A stretch of 64,000 nucleotides of DNA, taken from NCBI GenBank assembly GCA_963724945.1, contig CAVRWL010000003.1, forward strand, positions 744,001 through 808,000. The letters run 5' to 3'. The DNA is from Hyphomicrobium_A sp963724945. Its GTDB lineage: Bacteria; Pseudomonadota; Alphaproteobacteria; Rhizobiales; Hyphomicrobiaceae. Made by a program: the position numbers and the translations under genes. Every line of letters starts with the position of its first letter. Position 1 is the first letter of the stretch. Below, piece after piece: positions 1 through 8,816 of the stretch. Under the pieces are notes generated by a model that was not told where the DNA came from, searched no databases, and saw only the letters and a program-made list of their open reading frames with translations.

Positions 1-1
1 G

Positions 2-988
2 TCCTCGAAACTCAACGTCACGCGCTACATTCCTATAGCTACTAGCCCGCACGGCTGCCAAGCGGCTCCCGACGGTAAGCATCTGGTCATCTCCGGCAAG
101 CTATCGCCGACCGTCACGATCATTGCCTGGGACAAGCTCGATGAGCTGTTCGCCGGCAAGATCAAGGAGAACGACGCCATCGTCGGCAACCTCGAGGTCG
201 GCCTTGGTCCGCTGCACACGACGTTTGATGGACGGGGCAACTGCTATACCGCGCTGTTCATCAACTCACAGGTCGTCAAGTGGAACCTCGATGAGGCGCT
301 GCGAGCCTACAAGGGCGAAAAGGTCAATCCGATCAAGCAGAAGATCGATATTCACTACCAGGTGGGCCACGTCAACTCGACGCTCGGTGAAACGAAGGAT
401 GCCGATGGCAAATGGGCTGTAGCCCTTTGCAAGTTCTCGAAGGATCGCTTTCTCAACGTTGGACCGCTGAAGCCCGACAACGACCAGCTGATCGACATCT
501 CCGGCGACAAGATGGTGCTTGTCCATGATGGCCCAGCCTTCTCTGAGCCTCACGACGCGACAATCCTGCCTGCCTCCATGCTGAAGCCCGTGGAGATCTG
601 GAGCCGCGCCGATCCGATGTTCGCCTACGCTCGCGAATGGGCCAAAAAAGACGGCATCACGCTCGAGAGCGACAACAAAGTGATCCGCGACGGCAACAAG
701 GTGCGGGTCTACATGACGTCGTCGGCGCCCGCGTTCGGCATTGAGCACTTCAAAGTGAAGGAAGGCGACGAGGTGACGGTCTTCGTCACCAACGTCGATG
801 ACATCGTCGACCTGACGCACGGCTTCACGCTCGTCGGCTACGGAATCGCCATGGAGATCGGACCGCAGGCCACGGCCTCCGTGACGTTCAAGGCGGGCAA
901 GCCGGGCGTCACCTACTATTACTGCCAGTGGTTCTGCCATGCGCTCCACATGGAGATGCAGGGGCAGATGCTGGTCGAGAAGGCCTGA
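2..988 (+). CDS. nosZ: nitrous-oxide reductase NosZ, C-terminal part (5' end outside window)
   Basis: This is the last 328 codons of NosZ, the periplasmic copper enzyme that reduces N2O to N2 at the end of denitrification. The visible part covers the end of the seven-bladed propeller carrying CuZ and the C-terminal cupredoxin domain with CuA. The CuA signature CQWFCHALHMEM lies 21 to 10 residues from the C-terminus and shows the expected Cys-x-Trp-x-Cys-x3-His-x2-Met ligands. A further ligand His is in the VDLTHGF segment. The reading frame is open from base 2, so the start, the signal peptide and most CuZ ligands lie upstream of the window. The stop codon sits 4 bases before nosD, consistent with one transcript. 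Sequence style and neighbours fit clade I, Tat-exported NosZ. Confidence 0.97.
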   Translation, partial: SSKLNVTRYIPIATSPHGCQAAPDGKHLVISGKLSPTVTIIAWDKLDELFAGKIKENDAIVGNLEVGLGPLHTTFDGRGNCYTALFINSQVVKWNLDEALRAYKGEKVNPIKQKIDIHYQVGHVNSTLGETKDADGKWAVALCKFSKDRFLNVGPLKPDNDQLIDISGDKMVLVHDGPAFSEPHDATILPASMLKPVEIWSRADPMFAYAREWAKKDGITLESDNKVIRDGNKVRVYMTSSAPAFGIEHFKVKEGDEVTVFVTNVDDIVDLTHGFTLVGYGIAMEIGPQATASVTFKAGKPGVTYYYCQWFCHALHMEMQGQMLVEKA

Positions 989-992
989 GGTG

Positions 993-2324
993 ATGGGAGG
1001 CCTTCGACCGAGCCTGGGCATTGCATTGTGCGCGCTGCTGGCGCTCGTCGCGCCAGCGGCCGCCAAAGACACGCGGGTCCTCGCGGGGGCCGACGGGCTT
1101 CGACAAGCCATTGCCGCCGCGCAGGAAGGCGATCGGCTCCTCGTCCCGGCTGGGAACTATGAAGGGCCCATCGTCATCAGCAAGCCGCTTTCAATTAAAG
1201 CGGCAAACGGCGCTGTGATCGATAACCACGGGCTCGGCACGGTCCTCAAGATCCTCGCGCCGGATGTGACGGTGCGCGGCCTCACGCTGCGCGGCTCGGG
1301 GGTTCGTGGGGAGGATTTCGATAGCGGCATCTATATCGAAAAGGGTGCCGATCGGCCCGTTATCGAAGGCAACAAGGTTGAGGGCAACCTGTTCGGCATC
1401 GTGCTTCATGGCTGCAATGATGCTGTGGTGCGCAACAACGAGATCGCCAACCGCAACGATCTTTGGCTCAACGACCGCGGCAACGGCATTCACGTCTGGA
1501 ACAACTCTGGGTCTTTGATCGAGGGGAACCACGTCAAAGGCGGCCGCGACGGCATCTTCATCGAGGTCAGCCACGAGAACATCATTCGCGGCAACCGCTT
1601 CGAGCACCTGCGCTTCGCCATCCACTACATGTACGCGAACCGCAATGAGGTAACCGACAACGTGTCGATCCGCAATCACGTCGGATTGGCCCTCATGTAT
1701 TCCGATCACATTCGCGTCTTGCGAAACGTTTCCATTGCCGACCTCGAGCACGGCCTGATGCTGCACACGACGCATCATTCCGAGGTCGCGGACAACTACA
1801 TCTATGGCACCGGGGAAAAGTGCCTCTTCATCTACACCTCTGTCGCCAACGACATCCACGACAACCGGCTGGAGCGGTGCGGCATCGGCGTGCATTTTAC
1901 CGGCGGATCGGAGCGCAACATCTTCTACGGCAATAGCTTCGTCGGCAATGAGACGCAGGTGAAGTACACCGGCCTCAAGCTCTACGAATGGTCGAAGGAT
2001 GGTCGCGGCAACTACTGGAGCGATAATCCGGCATTCGACCTCAACGGCGACGGCATCGCGGACACCGCATACCGCCCCAACACTCTCGTTGACTGGGTGC
2101 TGTGGAAGTACCCCCTGGTGAAGCTCCTGCTCTCGAGCCCGGCCGTCGAGACGCTCCGCTACGTGCAGCAGCAATTCCCCACGCTCTATCCCGGGGGCGC
2201 GATCGACAGCTTCCCGCTGATGACCCCAGGGGCTCCGCCGGTGCCGTTGCCTAAGAACGTCGACCTCACGCCTGCGCCGCGCGATCCCGCCCAAGAAGGC
2301 AGCGGCCTGCGAACGGTAATGTGA
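993..2324 (+). CDS. nosD: NosD, periplasmic copper-site maturation protein
   Basis: A 443-residue NosD-family protein that works with the NosFY ABC transporter to supply and assemble the CuZ site of NosZ in the periplasm. I chose ATG 993 because it comes just after the nosZ stop and begins a clear Sec signal peptide (hydrophobic stretch to about residue 23, ending AAAKD). The rest is a parallel beta-helix of the CASH type: repeated short units with Asn-rich turns such as GIHVWNNSGSLIEGN, typical of NosD. An upstream in-frame GTG at 990 is an alternative start. The length matches the family (about 430 to 450). It ends 8 bases before nosF. Confidence 0.95.
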   Translation: MGGLRPSLGIALCALLALVAPAAAKDTRVLAGADGLRQAIAAAQEGDRLLVPAGNYEGPIVISKPLSIKAANGAVIDNHGLGTVLKILAPDVTVRGLTLRGSGVRGEDFDSGIYIEKGADRPVIEGNKVEGNLFGIVLHGCNDAVVRNNEIANRNDLWLNDRGNGIHVWNNSGSLIEGNHVKGGRDGIFIEVSHENIIRGNRFEHLRFAIHYMYANRNEVTDNVSIRNHVGLALMYSDHIRVLRNVSIADLEHGLMLHTTHHSEVADNYIYGTGEKCLFIYTSVANDIHDNRLERCGIGVHFTGGSERNIFYGNSFVGNETQVKYTGLKLYEWSKDGRGNYWSDNPAFDLNGDGIADTAYRPNTLVDWVLWKYPLVKLLLSSPAVETLRYVQQQFPTLYPGGAIDSFPLMTPGAPPVPLPKNVDLTPAPRDPAQEGSGLRTVM

Positions 2325-2332
2325 GGAGCCCC

Positions 2333-3265
2333 ATGTCCATTGTCTCCCTGGAGGATGTCGGCAAGGCGTATGCAAGCCAACAGGTGCTCGACGGCATCAA
2401 TCTCGTTGTCCCGCAAGGCAAGTGCCTGGCTCTCATCGGGCACAACGGCGCGGGCAAGACGACGATCATGAAGCTCGTTCTCGGCCTCATCCGCCCAACC
2501 GCCGGGCGTGTCGAGGTTCTGGGCGTCAACCCGGCGATCGCCAGCAAGGCGTTTCGTCAGCAGCTCGGCTTCTTGCCTGAGAACGTGGCTTTTCACGACC
2601 AGCTGACGGGGGCGGATACCCTCGCGTTTTACGCGCGCCTGAGAGGGCTTGAGGCGTCATGCTGCCCTGCTTTGCTGGATCAGGTGGGGCTGTCGGCAGC
2701 AGCGACGCGGCGCGTGCGGACGTACTCCAAGGGCATGCGCCAAAGGCTCGGCCTCGCGCAGGCGCTGCTCGGAACTCCGAAGCTGTTGCTGCTGGATGAG
2801 CCGACGACCGGCCTCGATCCCGTCTTACGCCAAGAGTTCTTCGAGATCATTCGCGGGCTCACGGCTGCCGGCACGACCGTCATCATTTCCTCCCACATTT
2901 TAACCGAGCTCGAGGCACGTACGGACCTCGCGGCAATTCTGCGCCAGGGACGCCTAGCCGCATTTGGCGATCTCGACACGCTACGGCGCGGGGCCGGCCT
3001 GCCCATCACCGTTCGCGCGAAAGGAAACGCCAAAGAGATTGCGCGCCACCTCAATGGTGCATTCACGAAGACAGTTCTATCCGATCAGCAGGCGATCGAG
3101 ATCAGCTGTGAGCTCAATCAAAAAATGGACCTTCTGCGGATGCTTGCCGGCCTCGGCGACATTTGCGCGGATCTCGAGATTCGCCCGCCGAGCCTCGATG
3201 ATCTCTATCTCCATTACAGCGGTGTCGCAGTTTCGGCGAACGCCAAGCAAGGAGAGCGCGCATGA
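2333..3265 (+). CDS. nosF: NosF, ABC transporter ATP-binding protein for NosZ maturation
   Basis: The cytoplasmic ATPase of the NosDFY complex that drives delivery of copper/sulfur species for CuZ assembly. It is about 310 residues long. The Walker A motif GHNGAGKTT lies near residue 40, the ABC signature YSKGMRQRLGL near 130 and the Walker B plus D-loop LLLLDEPTTGLD near 150, followed by the switch His in ISSHILTEL. The C-terminal ~90 residues form an extra domain usual for NosF. ATG 2333 is preferred over an in-frame ATG at 2321 because a GAGGAG ribosome-binding site lies just before it and MSIVSLEDV matches family starts. Its stop overlaps the nosY start by 4 bases (ATGA). Confidence 0.95.
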   Translation: MSIVSLEDVGKAYASQQVLDGINLVVPQGKCLALIGHNGAGKTTIMKLVLGLIRPTAGRVEVLGVNPAIASKAFRQQLGFLPENVAFHDQLTGADTLAFYARLRGLEASCCPALLDQVGLSAAATRRVRTYSKGMRQRLGLAQALLGTPKLLLLDEPTTGLDPVLRQEFFEIIRGLTAAGTTVIISSHILTELEARTDLAAILRQGRLAAFGDLDTLRRGAGLPITVRAKGNAKEIARHLNGAFTKTVLSDQQAIEISCELNQKMDLLRMLAGLGDICADLEIRPPSLDDLYLHYSGVAVSANAKQGERA

Positions 3266-4086
3266 GCCCCCTCCTCACGTTCGCCGCCAAGGAGTTCCGC
3301 GACGGGATCCGCAACAAATGGATCGCAGGTGCGACCCTGCTTCTGGGGGCGCTTGCTTTTGCCTTGACGTTCCTCGGTTCGGCGCCGACCGGACTTCTCG
3401 ACGTCAAACCGCTGGCGGTGACGGTTGTCAGCCTGTCAAGCCTCACGATCTTTCTCATTCCGCTCATTGCCCTTCTGCTCGGGTACGATGCGATCGTCGG
3501 CGAGGCGGAACGCGGTTGCCTGCTGCTAATGCTGGCCTACCCGGTGTCGCGCTTGGAGATCATTGTCGGAAAGTTTCTCGGGCACGCAGCAATCTTGGCG
3601 TTCGCAGCGATCGTCGGCTATGGGGCCGCCGGCGCTGCGGCGGCTTGGACGGGAGGCGGCGATGCAGAAAGCTGGCGCGCCTTCGCCGGGCTCATCCTGA
3701 CCACGGTTCTGCTGGGTCTGGCGTTCCTGGCGCTTGCCTACCTCATCAGCGTGCTCGTCAGCGAGCGCAGCACCGCAGCCGGTATCGCAGTGGGCGTGTG
3801 GCTCATATTCGTGATCGTCTACGACTTGGCCCTGATGGGTGCACTGGTCGCCAGCAAGGGCCGGATCGGAGCGGAGATCTTTCCCAGCTTGCTGCTCCTC
3901 AACCCTTCCGATGTCTATCGCTTGTTCAACCTCACGGCTTTCGAGAACGTCCGAAAGCTCTCGGGAATGGCCGGGCTGTCCGCATCGGTGCACTTTTCGC
4001 CGGCTGTATTGCTTGGTGTGCTCGTGGCGTGGTTCGCGGTCCCGCTGGCGATTGCGGCGAGCGTTTTCGCAAGGAGGGAAGTGTGA
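3262..4086 (+). CDS. nosY: NosY, ABC transporter permease for NosZ maturation
   Basis: A 274-residue inner-membrane permease, partner of NosF. About six hydrophobic segments are visible (around residues 20-40, 55-75, 105-130, 145-165, 175-195 and 245-268), the ABC-2 layout of NosY. The N-terminal FAAKEFRDGIRNKW element, an amphipathic helix before the first membrane span, is typical of the family. The start overlaps the nosF stop (ATGA) and its own stop overlaps the GTG start of nosL, indicating translational coupling across the cluster. Confidence 0.94.
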   Translation: MSPLLTFAAKEFRDGIRNKWIAGATLLLGALAFALTFLGSAPTGLLDVKPLAVTVVSLSSLTIFLIPLIALLLGYDAIVGEAERGCLLLMLAYPVSRLEIIVGKFLGHAAILAFAAIVGYGAAGAAAAWTGGGDAESWRAFAGLILTTVLLGLAFLALAYLISVLVSERSTAAGIAVGVWLIFVIVYDLALMGALVASKGRIGAEIFPSLLLLNPSDVYRLFNLTAFENVRKLSGMAGLSASVHFSPAVLLGVLVAWFAVPLAIAASVFARREV

Positions 4087-4607
4087 GCGCGCACCGCCTT
4101 GCGATTCTTGGTCTTCTTGTCTTCGTCACCGGCTGCGGAGAAAGCACCGTCGCCGTCGCACCGCAACCAAGGGAGCCCGACTCGCACGCAATTGGTCATT
4201 ATTGCCGCATGACGCTGACGGAGCATGTCGGACCCAAAGGCCAATTGCTGCTCAAGGGACAGTCGGAGCCACTGTGGTTCACCTCGGTCCACGATGCGTT
4301 CGTCTACGTCGCACAAGACCTCGTCAACGAGACTGAAATGGCCGGCTTCTGGGTCAACGACATGGGGCAAGGCACGTGGGAAAAGCCGGCGCCCGGAAGT
4401 TGGATCGAGGCAAAGGGCGCATTCTACGTGGTCGAAAGCCAAAAGAGCGCGGCCATGGGTGGACGTGAAGCTGTGCCCTTCAAAGAGCGCGCACGGGCGC
4501 AAGCGTTCACAAAGGAGTACGGCGGCCGCATCGTCGATTACAGGGAAGCGCTCGCCCTGATGCCCGAGGCGCCGCCCGTATTGCCCAACGAAGGAGGCAC
4601 GCAATGA
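4083..4607 (+). CDS. nosL: NosL, copper-binding lipoprotein chaperone
   Basis: A 174-residue outer-membrane or periplasm-facing lipoprotein that binds Cu(I) and hands it to NosZ maturation. I chose the GTG start at 4083, which overlaps the nosY stop and places a signal peptide with a lipobox (LVFVTGC, Cys about residue 18) at the N-terminus. The CRMTLTEH segment near residue 43 carries the Cys and Met residues conserved in NosL. A longer open frame upstream in this frame runs through nosF/nosY in the wrong frame and is not used. The stop overlaps the nosX start (ATGA), and AAGGAGG at 4591-4597 serves as the nosX ribosome-binding site. Confidence 0.93.
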   Translation: MSAHRLAILGLLVFVTGCGESTVAVAPQPREPDSHAIGHYCRMTLTEHVGPKGQLLLKGQSEPLWFTSVHDAFVYVAQDLVNETEMAGFWVNDMGQGTWEKPAPGSWIEAKGAFYVVESQKSAAMGGREAVPFKERARAQAFTKEYGGRIVDYREALALMPEAPPVLPNEGGTQ

Positions 4608-5608
4608 CAGCGCAATGTGCATCCCGTCCCGGGCTGACGCGCCGCCGCTTCATGAGCGTGCTGGCGGCGGCTAGCGTCGCGCCACTGGTTTCCGGCGGGG
4701 CTTGCGCCCGCCAGATTCGGACGTTTCACTGGGAAGGGATCGCCCTCGGTGCGCACGCGCGGCTCGCATTGCAGCATCCCGACGAGAACGCGGCGAAATC
4801 CGCGATAGCTGCGTGCCTTGACGAGGTCGCGCGTCTGGAAGCGATTTTCAGTCTCTATCGGCCGGATAGCGCGCTCGCGCAGCTCAACGCCTGCGGGCGC
4901 CTCGATGCGGCTCCGGTCGACCTGCGCCTGCTCCTTGCGGAAGCGCTCGCCCTGGCAGAACGGAGCGGCGGAGCCTTCGACCCTACAGTCCAGCCGCTAT
5001 GGGACCTCTATGCACGGCATTTTTCGCAGCCGAATGCGGCTCCCGAAGGTCCACCGCAGAGCGCGATCGAGAAAGCGGTCGCACGCGTGGGCTGGCAAAA
5101 GGTCGAAATCGACGGTGCCGGCATCCGCCTGCCTGAAACCGGCATGGCACTTACCCTCAACGGCATCGCCCAGGGCTACATTACGGACTGCGTGGCTGAT
5201 CTCCTGCGCGGGCAGGGGTTTGGGCACGTTCTCGTCGACATGGGCGAGCAGCGTGTGCTCGGTCCCAAATGGGATGGTGGCGCATGGCGTGTGGGCATCG
5301 CGAATCCGACGGCGCCTGCGACATCAATTATCGAGCTTCAGTTGACCAGTGGTGCCGTCGCTACCTCCGGCGGCTATGGCTACTGGTTCGATCCCGCCCG
5401 CCGGTTCAACCATATCTTCGAGCCGAGGAGTGGAGCGCCGGCGTGCCAGTGGGCGAGCGTGACCGTCCTTGCCGATCGGGCAGCGACGGCCGATGGACTA
5501 TCAACTGCTCTTTCCGTGATCTCCGCCCAACACGCACGTGCGGTCATCCCACGTGATGCGCGCGCATACCTCATCCCGAGCGGATCAGAGACAGGATATT
5601 GGCTCTGA
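4604..5608 (+). CDS. nosX: NosX, ApbE-type FAD:protein FMN transferase
   Basis: A 334-residue flavin transferase of the ApbE family. These enzymes attach FMN covalently to a Thr of periplasmic flavoproteins; in nos clusters the target is the FMN domain of NosR, the electron donor for N2O reduction. A twin-arginine signal (TRRRFMSVLAAASVAP) is visible at residues 11-26. ApbE hallmarks include LYRPDSALAQLN, GGAFDPTVQPLW, TLNGIAQGY and VDMGEQRVLG; the usual VDmGG(E) is slightly altered. It starts inside the nosL stop and is the last gene of the nos run. No nosR is in the window, so the partner is presumably upstream. About 250 bases without a supported gene follow. Confidence 0.92.
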   Translation: MTAQCASRPGLTRRRFMSVLAAASVAPLVSGGACARQIRTFHWEGIALGAHARLALQHPDENAAKSAIAACLDEVARLEAIFSLYRPDSALAQLNACGRLDAAPVDLRLLLAEALALAERSGGAFDPTVQPLWDLYARHFSQPNAAPEGPPQSAIEKAVARVGWQKVEIDGAGIRLPETGMALTLNGIAQGYITDCVADLLRGQGFGHVLVDMGEQRVLGPKWDGGAWRVGIANPTAPATSIIELQLTSGAVATSGGYGYWFDPARRFNHIFEPRSGAPACQWASVTVLADRAATADGLSTALSVISAQHARAVIPRDARAYLIPSGSETGYWL

Positions 5609-5860
5609 ATTCGCGAGGGCACGTGCAGTTGCACTCGCTCTGGCTCTGTTCTGCTTAGGGTCCAACTCGAAGAGAACCTTTCGGCCGCTTCTGAGGGAGG
5701 TGCGGGCTCGGCCAAGGCGAGCTGGAGAACTGCCTACTGCCAGTCCCGCGACGCCCGGAATCTCTGCGTAGCGACGAATCCACTTTTGCCGTTCCTCAGA
5801 TCGGCGAGGTCCGCTCCGGGTCAAGCACGCCTCGCAAGGGCCTGACTAGGCCTATGTGGG

Positions 5861-6754
5861 CTAGACGCGAGCCTTCGCAATAAGTTCGATCGCGACGCGA
5901 AGATTGCCGCCGGTGCGCTCCAGCATCGCTTCGGCGTTGGGCAATTCGCATCCGTGCAGCAGGAGTACGGCGAGCTTGATGCTGCCGTTCGCGCGCTTGA
6001 GAGCGGCGCGCACCATCTCGCTGCTCTGGCCCGTAAGCTGCGCAACTATGTTTTCGCGCCGGTTGGCGAGCTTGGCGTTGGAGGCCTGCACCTCGATCAT
6101 CATGCCTCGGTAGACGCGCCCGAGACGGATCATCACCAGCGTGGAGAGCAGATTGAGGGCGATGCGCTGCGCCGTGCCGGCGTTCATGCGTGTCGAGCCG
6201 GCAATCGGCTCGGGTCCTGTGGCGAGCAGGATCGGCTGCTCGGCTTCGGCAAGCAAGGGCGTATCGGGATTGTTCGCAATGCCGATGGTCAGCGCCCCGC
6301 GCCGCCTGGCCTCACGCAAGCACGCCAGCGTAAACGGGGTCGTCCCGCTTGCCGCCAAGGCGATCAACACGTCGGCTTGGCCGATCGCGTGGCCTCGTAT
6401 CAGCGCAACGGCAGCCGCAGCATCGTCCTCGGCGCCTTCCTGGGCCTGCAGCATCGCCGCGTCGCCTCCTGCCAACAACAGCAAGAGACGCTCGCGCGGC
6501 CAGCTGAAGGTCGGCATGAGCTCGGCGCCGTCCTGCACGGCGAGCCGACCTGAAGTCCCGGCGCCGGCATAGACGAGGCGGCCGCTTCCCTTTAACCGTT
6601 CCTCCATCGCCAGCGCGGCCCGCTCGATTGCGGGTTTGGCCGTCCGCACCGCGCCGACTGAGGCAAATTGACCCTCGATGATCGCATCGAGGATCTCGTC
6701 GGGCGCCCAGAGATCAATATCCGCATAGCGCGGGCTTAACCGTTCCGTGTTCAT
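5861..6754 (-). CDS. murQ: N-acetylmuramic acid 6-phosphate etherase MurQ
   Basis: A 297-residue cytoplasmic etherase that splits D-lactate from MurNAc-6-phosphate, giving GlcNAc-6-phosphate in peptidoglycan recycling. The SIS fold is evident from YAGAGTSGRLAVQDGAE (residues about 62-78) and ALAASGTTPFTLA (near 130). EGAEDDAAAA near residue 105 contains the conserved acidic pair, and GPEPIAGSTRMNAGTAQR near 175 is the classic MurQ signature. The length equals that of E. coli MurQ. It is divergent from the sugar kinase at 6831, with 76 bases between the starts, so the two probably share a promoter region. The product feeds directly into nagA, encoded 3 kb away. Confidence 0.95.
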   Translation of the reverse strand: MNTERLSPRYADIDLWAPDEILDAIIEGQFASVGAVRTAKPAIERAALAMEERLKGSGRLVYAGAGTSGRLAVQDGAELMPTFSWPRERLLLLLAGGDAAMLQAQEGAEDDAAAAVALIRGHAIGQADVLIALAASGTTPFTLACLREARRRGALTIGIANNPDTPLLAEAEQPILLATGPEPIAGSTRMNAGTAQRIALNLLSTLVMIRLGRVYRGMMIEVQASNAKLANRRENIVAQLTGQSSEMVRAALKRANGSIKLAVLLLHGCELPNAEAMLERTGGNLRVAIELIAKARV

Positions 6755-6830
6755 TGCCTACTGCTTGCCTCGAACTCGTCTCGGCTCGGTTTATTGTATC
6801 CAGATGTAGAAACCGTGGAACTTCGATCCA

Positions 6831-7718
6831 ATGGGCCGGCCATTGCTTTTGCTCGGAATTGACGGAGGTGGCACCGCTTGCCGTGCCCGCCTCACGGATA
6901 TTGACGGCAACGTCAAAGGGGAAGGGGCGGCTGGTCCTGCCAACATTCGCTTTGGTCTTAAGGAAAGCTTTGCGGCTGTGATGCAGGCGACGAATGATGC
7001 CCTCGACCAAGCCGGACTTTCACTCGATGATGTGGACCTTATCGCCTGCCTTGCGCTGGCTGGCGCCAGCGAACCGATGAACCTCGCCGCGGCGCGAGCA
7101 TTCCCGCTTCCGTTTCGGCGCGCACTCATTACGACCGATGCGCACGCCGCATGCGTTGGCGCGCACGGCGGCAAGGACGGCGGCATCATCGTTGTCGGAA
7201 CCGGAAGCGTCGGCTGGGCCGTCGTCGGTGAACGCGAGTATCGGGTCGGTGGCTGGGGCTTTCCGGTCTCCGATGAGGGCAGCGGTGCGTGGCTCGGCTC
7301 GGAAGCGGCGCGGCGGGTGCTGTGGGCTTATGATGGGCGCGCGCCGTGGTCGGAGCTCCTACGCGCGGTATTCGCGCGCTTCGACAACGATCCGCATGCC
7401 ATCGTGCGTTGGATGGGCGAGGCGCGGCCGCGCGATTTCGCCGCGCTGGCGCCATTGGTGTTGGAACATGCTTCACGTGGCGAAGCGACCGGCTGCGAGC
7501 TTGTAAGCGCTGCCGCCGCGCATATCGACGCCATTGCCGAGCGGCTCGTGAGCTACGGTGCGGCGAGGCTGTCGTTGGCGGGAGGCATCGCTGCCAGCAT
7601 CGCACTGTGGCTCGCCCCTGCCACCAGGGAGCATATCGTTGCGGCCGAAGGCGATGCGCTCAGCGGGGCGTTGCGGATGGCGCGTGGCGAGGCCGACGCA
7701 CTCGTGCTCAAAACCTAA
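6831..7718 (+). CDS. BadF/BcrA-type N-acetylglucosamine (amino-sugar) kinase
   Basis: A 295-residue ASKHA-fold kinase of the BadF/BadG/BcrA/BcrD group that contains GlcNAc and glucosamine kinases. The phosphate-1 loop GIDGGGTACRARL lies at residues 9-21. A second phosphate loop region, IIVVGTGSVGWAVVG, is near 120, and the adenosine-binding LSLAGGIAAS is near 245. The context points to phosphorylation of GlcNAc or MurNAc-derived sugar: murQ is divergent and a SIS isomerase and nagA follow. The substrate is inferred from context. No transporter gene lies next to it. It starts at ATG 6831; no strong ribosome-binding site is visible. Confidence 0.85.
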   Translation: MGRPLLLLGIDGGGTACRARLTDIDGNVKGEGAAGPANIRFGLKESFAAVMQATNDALDQAGLSLDDVDLIACLALAGASEPMNLAAARAFPLPFRRALITTDAHAACVGAHGGKDGGIIVVGTGSVGWAVVGEREYRVGGWGFPVSDEGSGAWLGSEAARRVLWAYDGRAPWSELLRAVFARFDNDPHAIVRWMGEARPRDFAALAPLVLEHASRGEATGCELVSAAAAHIDAIAERLVSYGAARLSLAGGIAASIALWLAPATREHIVAAEGDALSGALRMARGEADALVLKT

Positions 7719-7766
7719 TACTGAAGGCTAACAATTGACGGCCCAACATCGAAGGCATCAGGTCGG

Positions 7767-8816
7767 ATGACCAGCCCCAGCACATTGATGGCGCGCGAGA
7801 TCCTCGAGGCACCTGATGTGGTGCAGCGTCAGGCCGAGACGCTGCGCCGGCCGCTTGCCGAGCTCGCCGCTCGGCTGCAGCACAAGCCGCCGCAGGTCGT
7901 CGTGACGTGCGCGCGCGGCAGCTCCGCCCATGCCGCAGCCTTCAGCAAGCACTTGATCGAGCGCTACGCCGGTATCCCGGTTGCTCCGGCCGCCCCCAGC
8001 ATCGCCAGCGTCTATGGCCAGTCGCTGCAACTCAAAGACCAGTTGTTTCTCGCGATCTCGCAATCGGGGCAAAGCGAGGATCTCGTCGCGCTGGCCAAAA
8101 GTGCAAAAACCACCGGTGCGCTGACTGCGGCCGTCGTGAACAACACCAACTCTCCGCTGGCGGCGAGCTGCGATATCGTGTTGCCGATCTGCGCCGGGAC
8201 TGAGCTCAGCGTGGCCGCGACCAAGACGTTCGTCGGCACAGCTGCGGCTCTTGCTCGCTTGACGGCGGAGTGGACGCACAATGACGCGCTTGGCGCCGCA
8301 CTGGAACGCTTGCCAGACCGATTAGAAGCAGCGGCGCGGCTGGTCTGGGGCGCTGCCGTGCCGGCACTGGCCGGGGCAGCGAGCCTGGCGACGATCGGCC
8401 GTGGCCCCACCCTCGCGATCGCGCGCGAGGCTGCGCTGAAGCTCAAGGAAACCTGCAACCTGCACGCGGAAGCCTTCAGCGGAGCCGAATTCCTGCACGG
8501 GCCCGTCGCGCTGGCTTCGTATCGCTATCCGATACTGATGTTCATGCCGACAGACCTTGCGGCGACCGACATGCATGAGCTCGCTGCCAGGCTGCAAGCG
8601 ATGGGCACGGACCTGTTCGTCACGCAGCCCGGCGAGCCGCCGTCTGGCACCGCGCGATGGGGCGAGGGGCTGCCGGCGCTCGCCGCCGATCAACCTGAAG
8701 CCGACGCCATATGTCTTATCCAGAGCTTCTATGCGATGGTCGAGCAACTGAGCCAGCGTCTCGCCATCGACGTCGACCGGCCAAGGCATCTCAGCAAAGT
8801 CACCAGCACCACATGA
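7767..8816 (+). CDS. SIS-domain glucosamine-6-phosphate deaminase/isomerase (NagB-II/AgaS type)
   Basis: A 349-residue protein with two SIS domains and no N-terminal glutaminase domain. This matches the NagB-II/AgaS group, which deaminates glucosamine-6-phosphate to fructose-6-phosphate, rather than GlmS. Domain 1 shows VTCARGSSAHAAAF (near residue 48) and AISQSGQSEDLVALAK (near 95). Domain 2 shows TIGRGPTLAIAREAALKLKE and AEAFSGAEFLHGP, the phosphosugar-isomerase signature. It lies 48 bases after the kinase and its stop overlaps the nagA start (ATGA), so kinase, isomerase and nagA form one operon that converts GlcNAc-6-P to fructose-6-P. Confidence 0.88.
   Translation: MTSPSTLMAREILEAPDVVQRQAETLRRPLAELAARLQHKPPQVVVTCARGSSAHAAAFSKHLIERYAGIPVAPAAPSIASVYGQSLQLKDQLFLAISQSGQSEDLVALAKSAKTTGALTAAVVNNTNSPLAASCDIVLPICAGTELSVAATKTFVGTAAALARLTAEWTHNDALGAALERLPDRLEAAARLVWGAAVPALAGAASLATIGRGPTLAIAREAALKLKETCNLHAEAFSGAEFLHGPVALASYRYPILMFMPTDLAATDMHELAARLQAMGTDLFVTQPGEPPSGTARWGEGLPALAADQPEADAICLIQSFYAMVEQLSQRLAIDVDRPRHLSKVTSTT

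Noticed and set aside
1191..2375. 394-codon minus-strand open frame
   Set aside because: Opposite nosD; Val/Asp/Arg-rich with no family pattern.
2964..4607. Single 547-residue protein spanning nosF, nosY and nosL
   Set aside because: Only its last 174 residues (nosL) are real; the first part is the wrong frame of nosF and nosY.
5620..5640. GTGCA-GT-TGCAC palindrome after nosX as a terminator
   Set aside because: Short arms, a 2-base loop that cannot fold well and no T-run follow, so it is not supported as a terminator.
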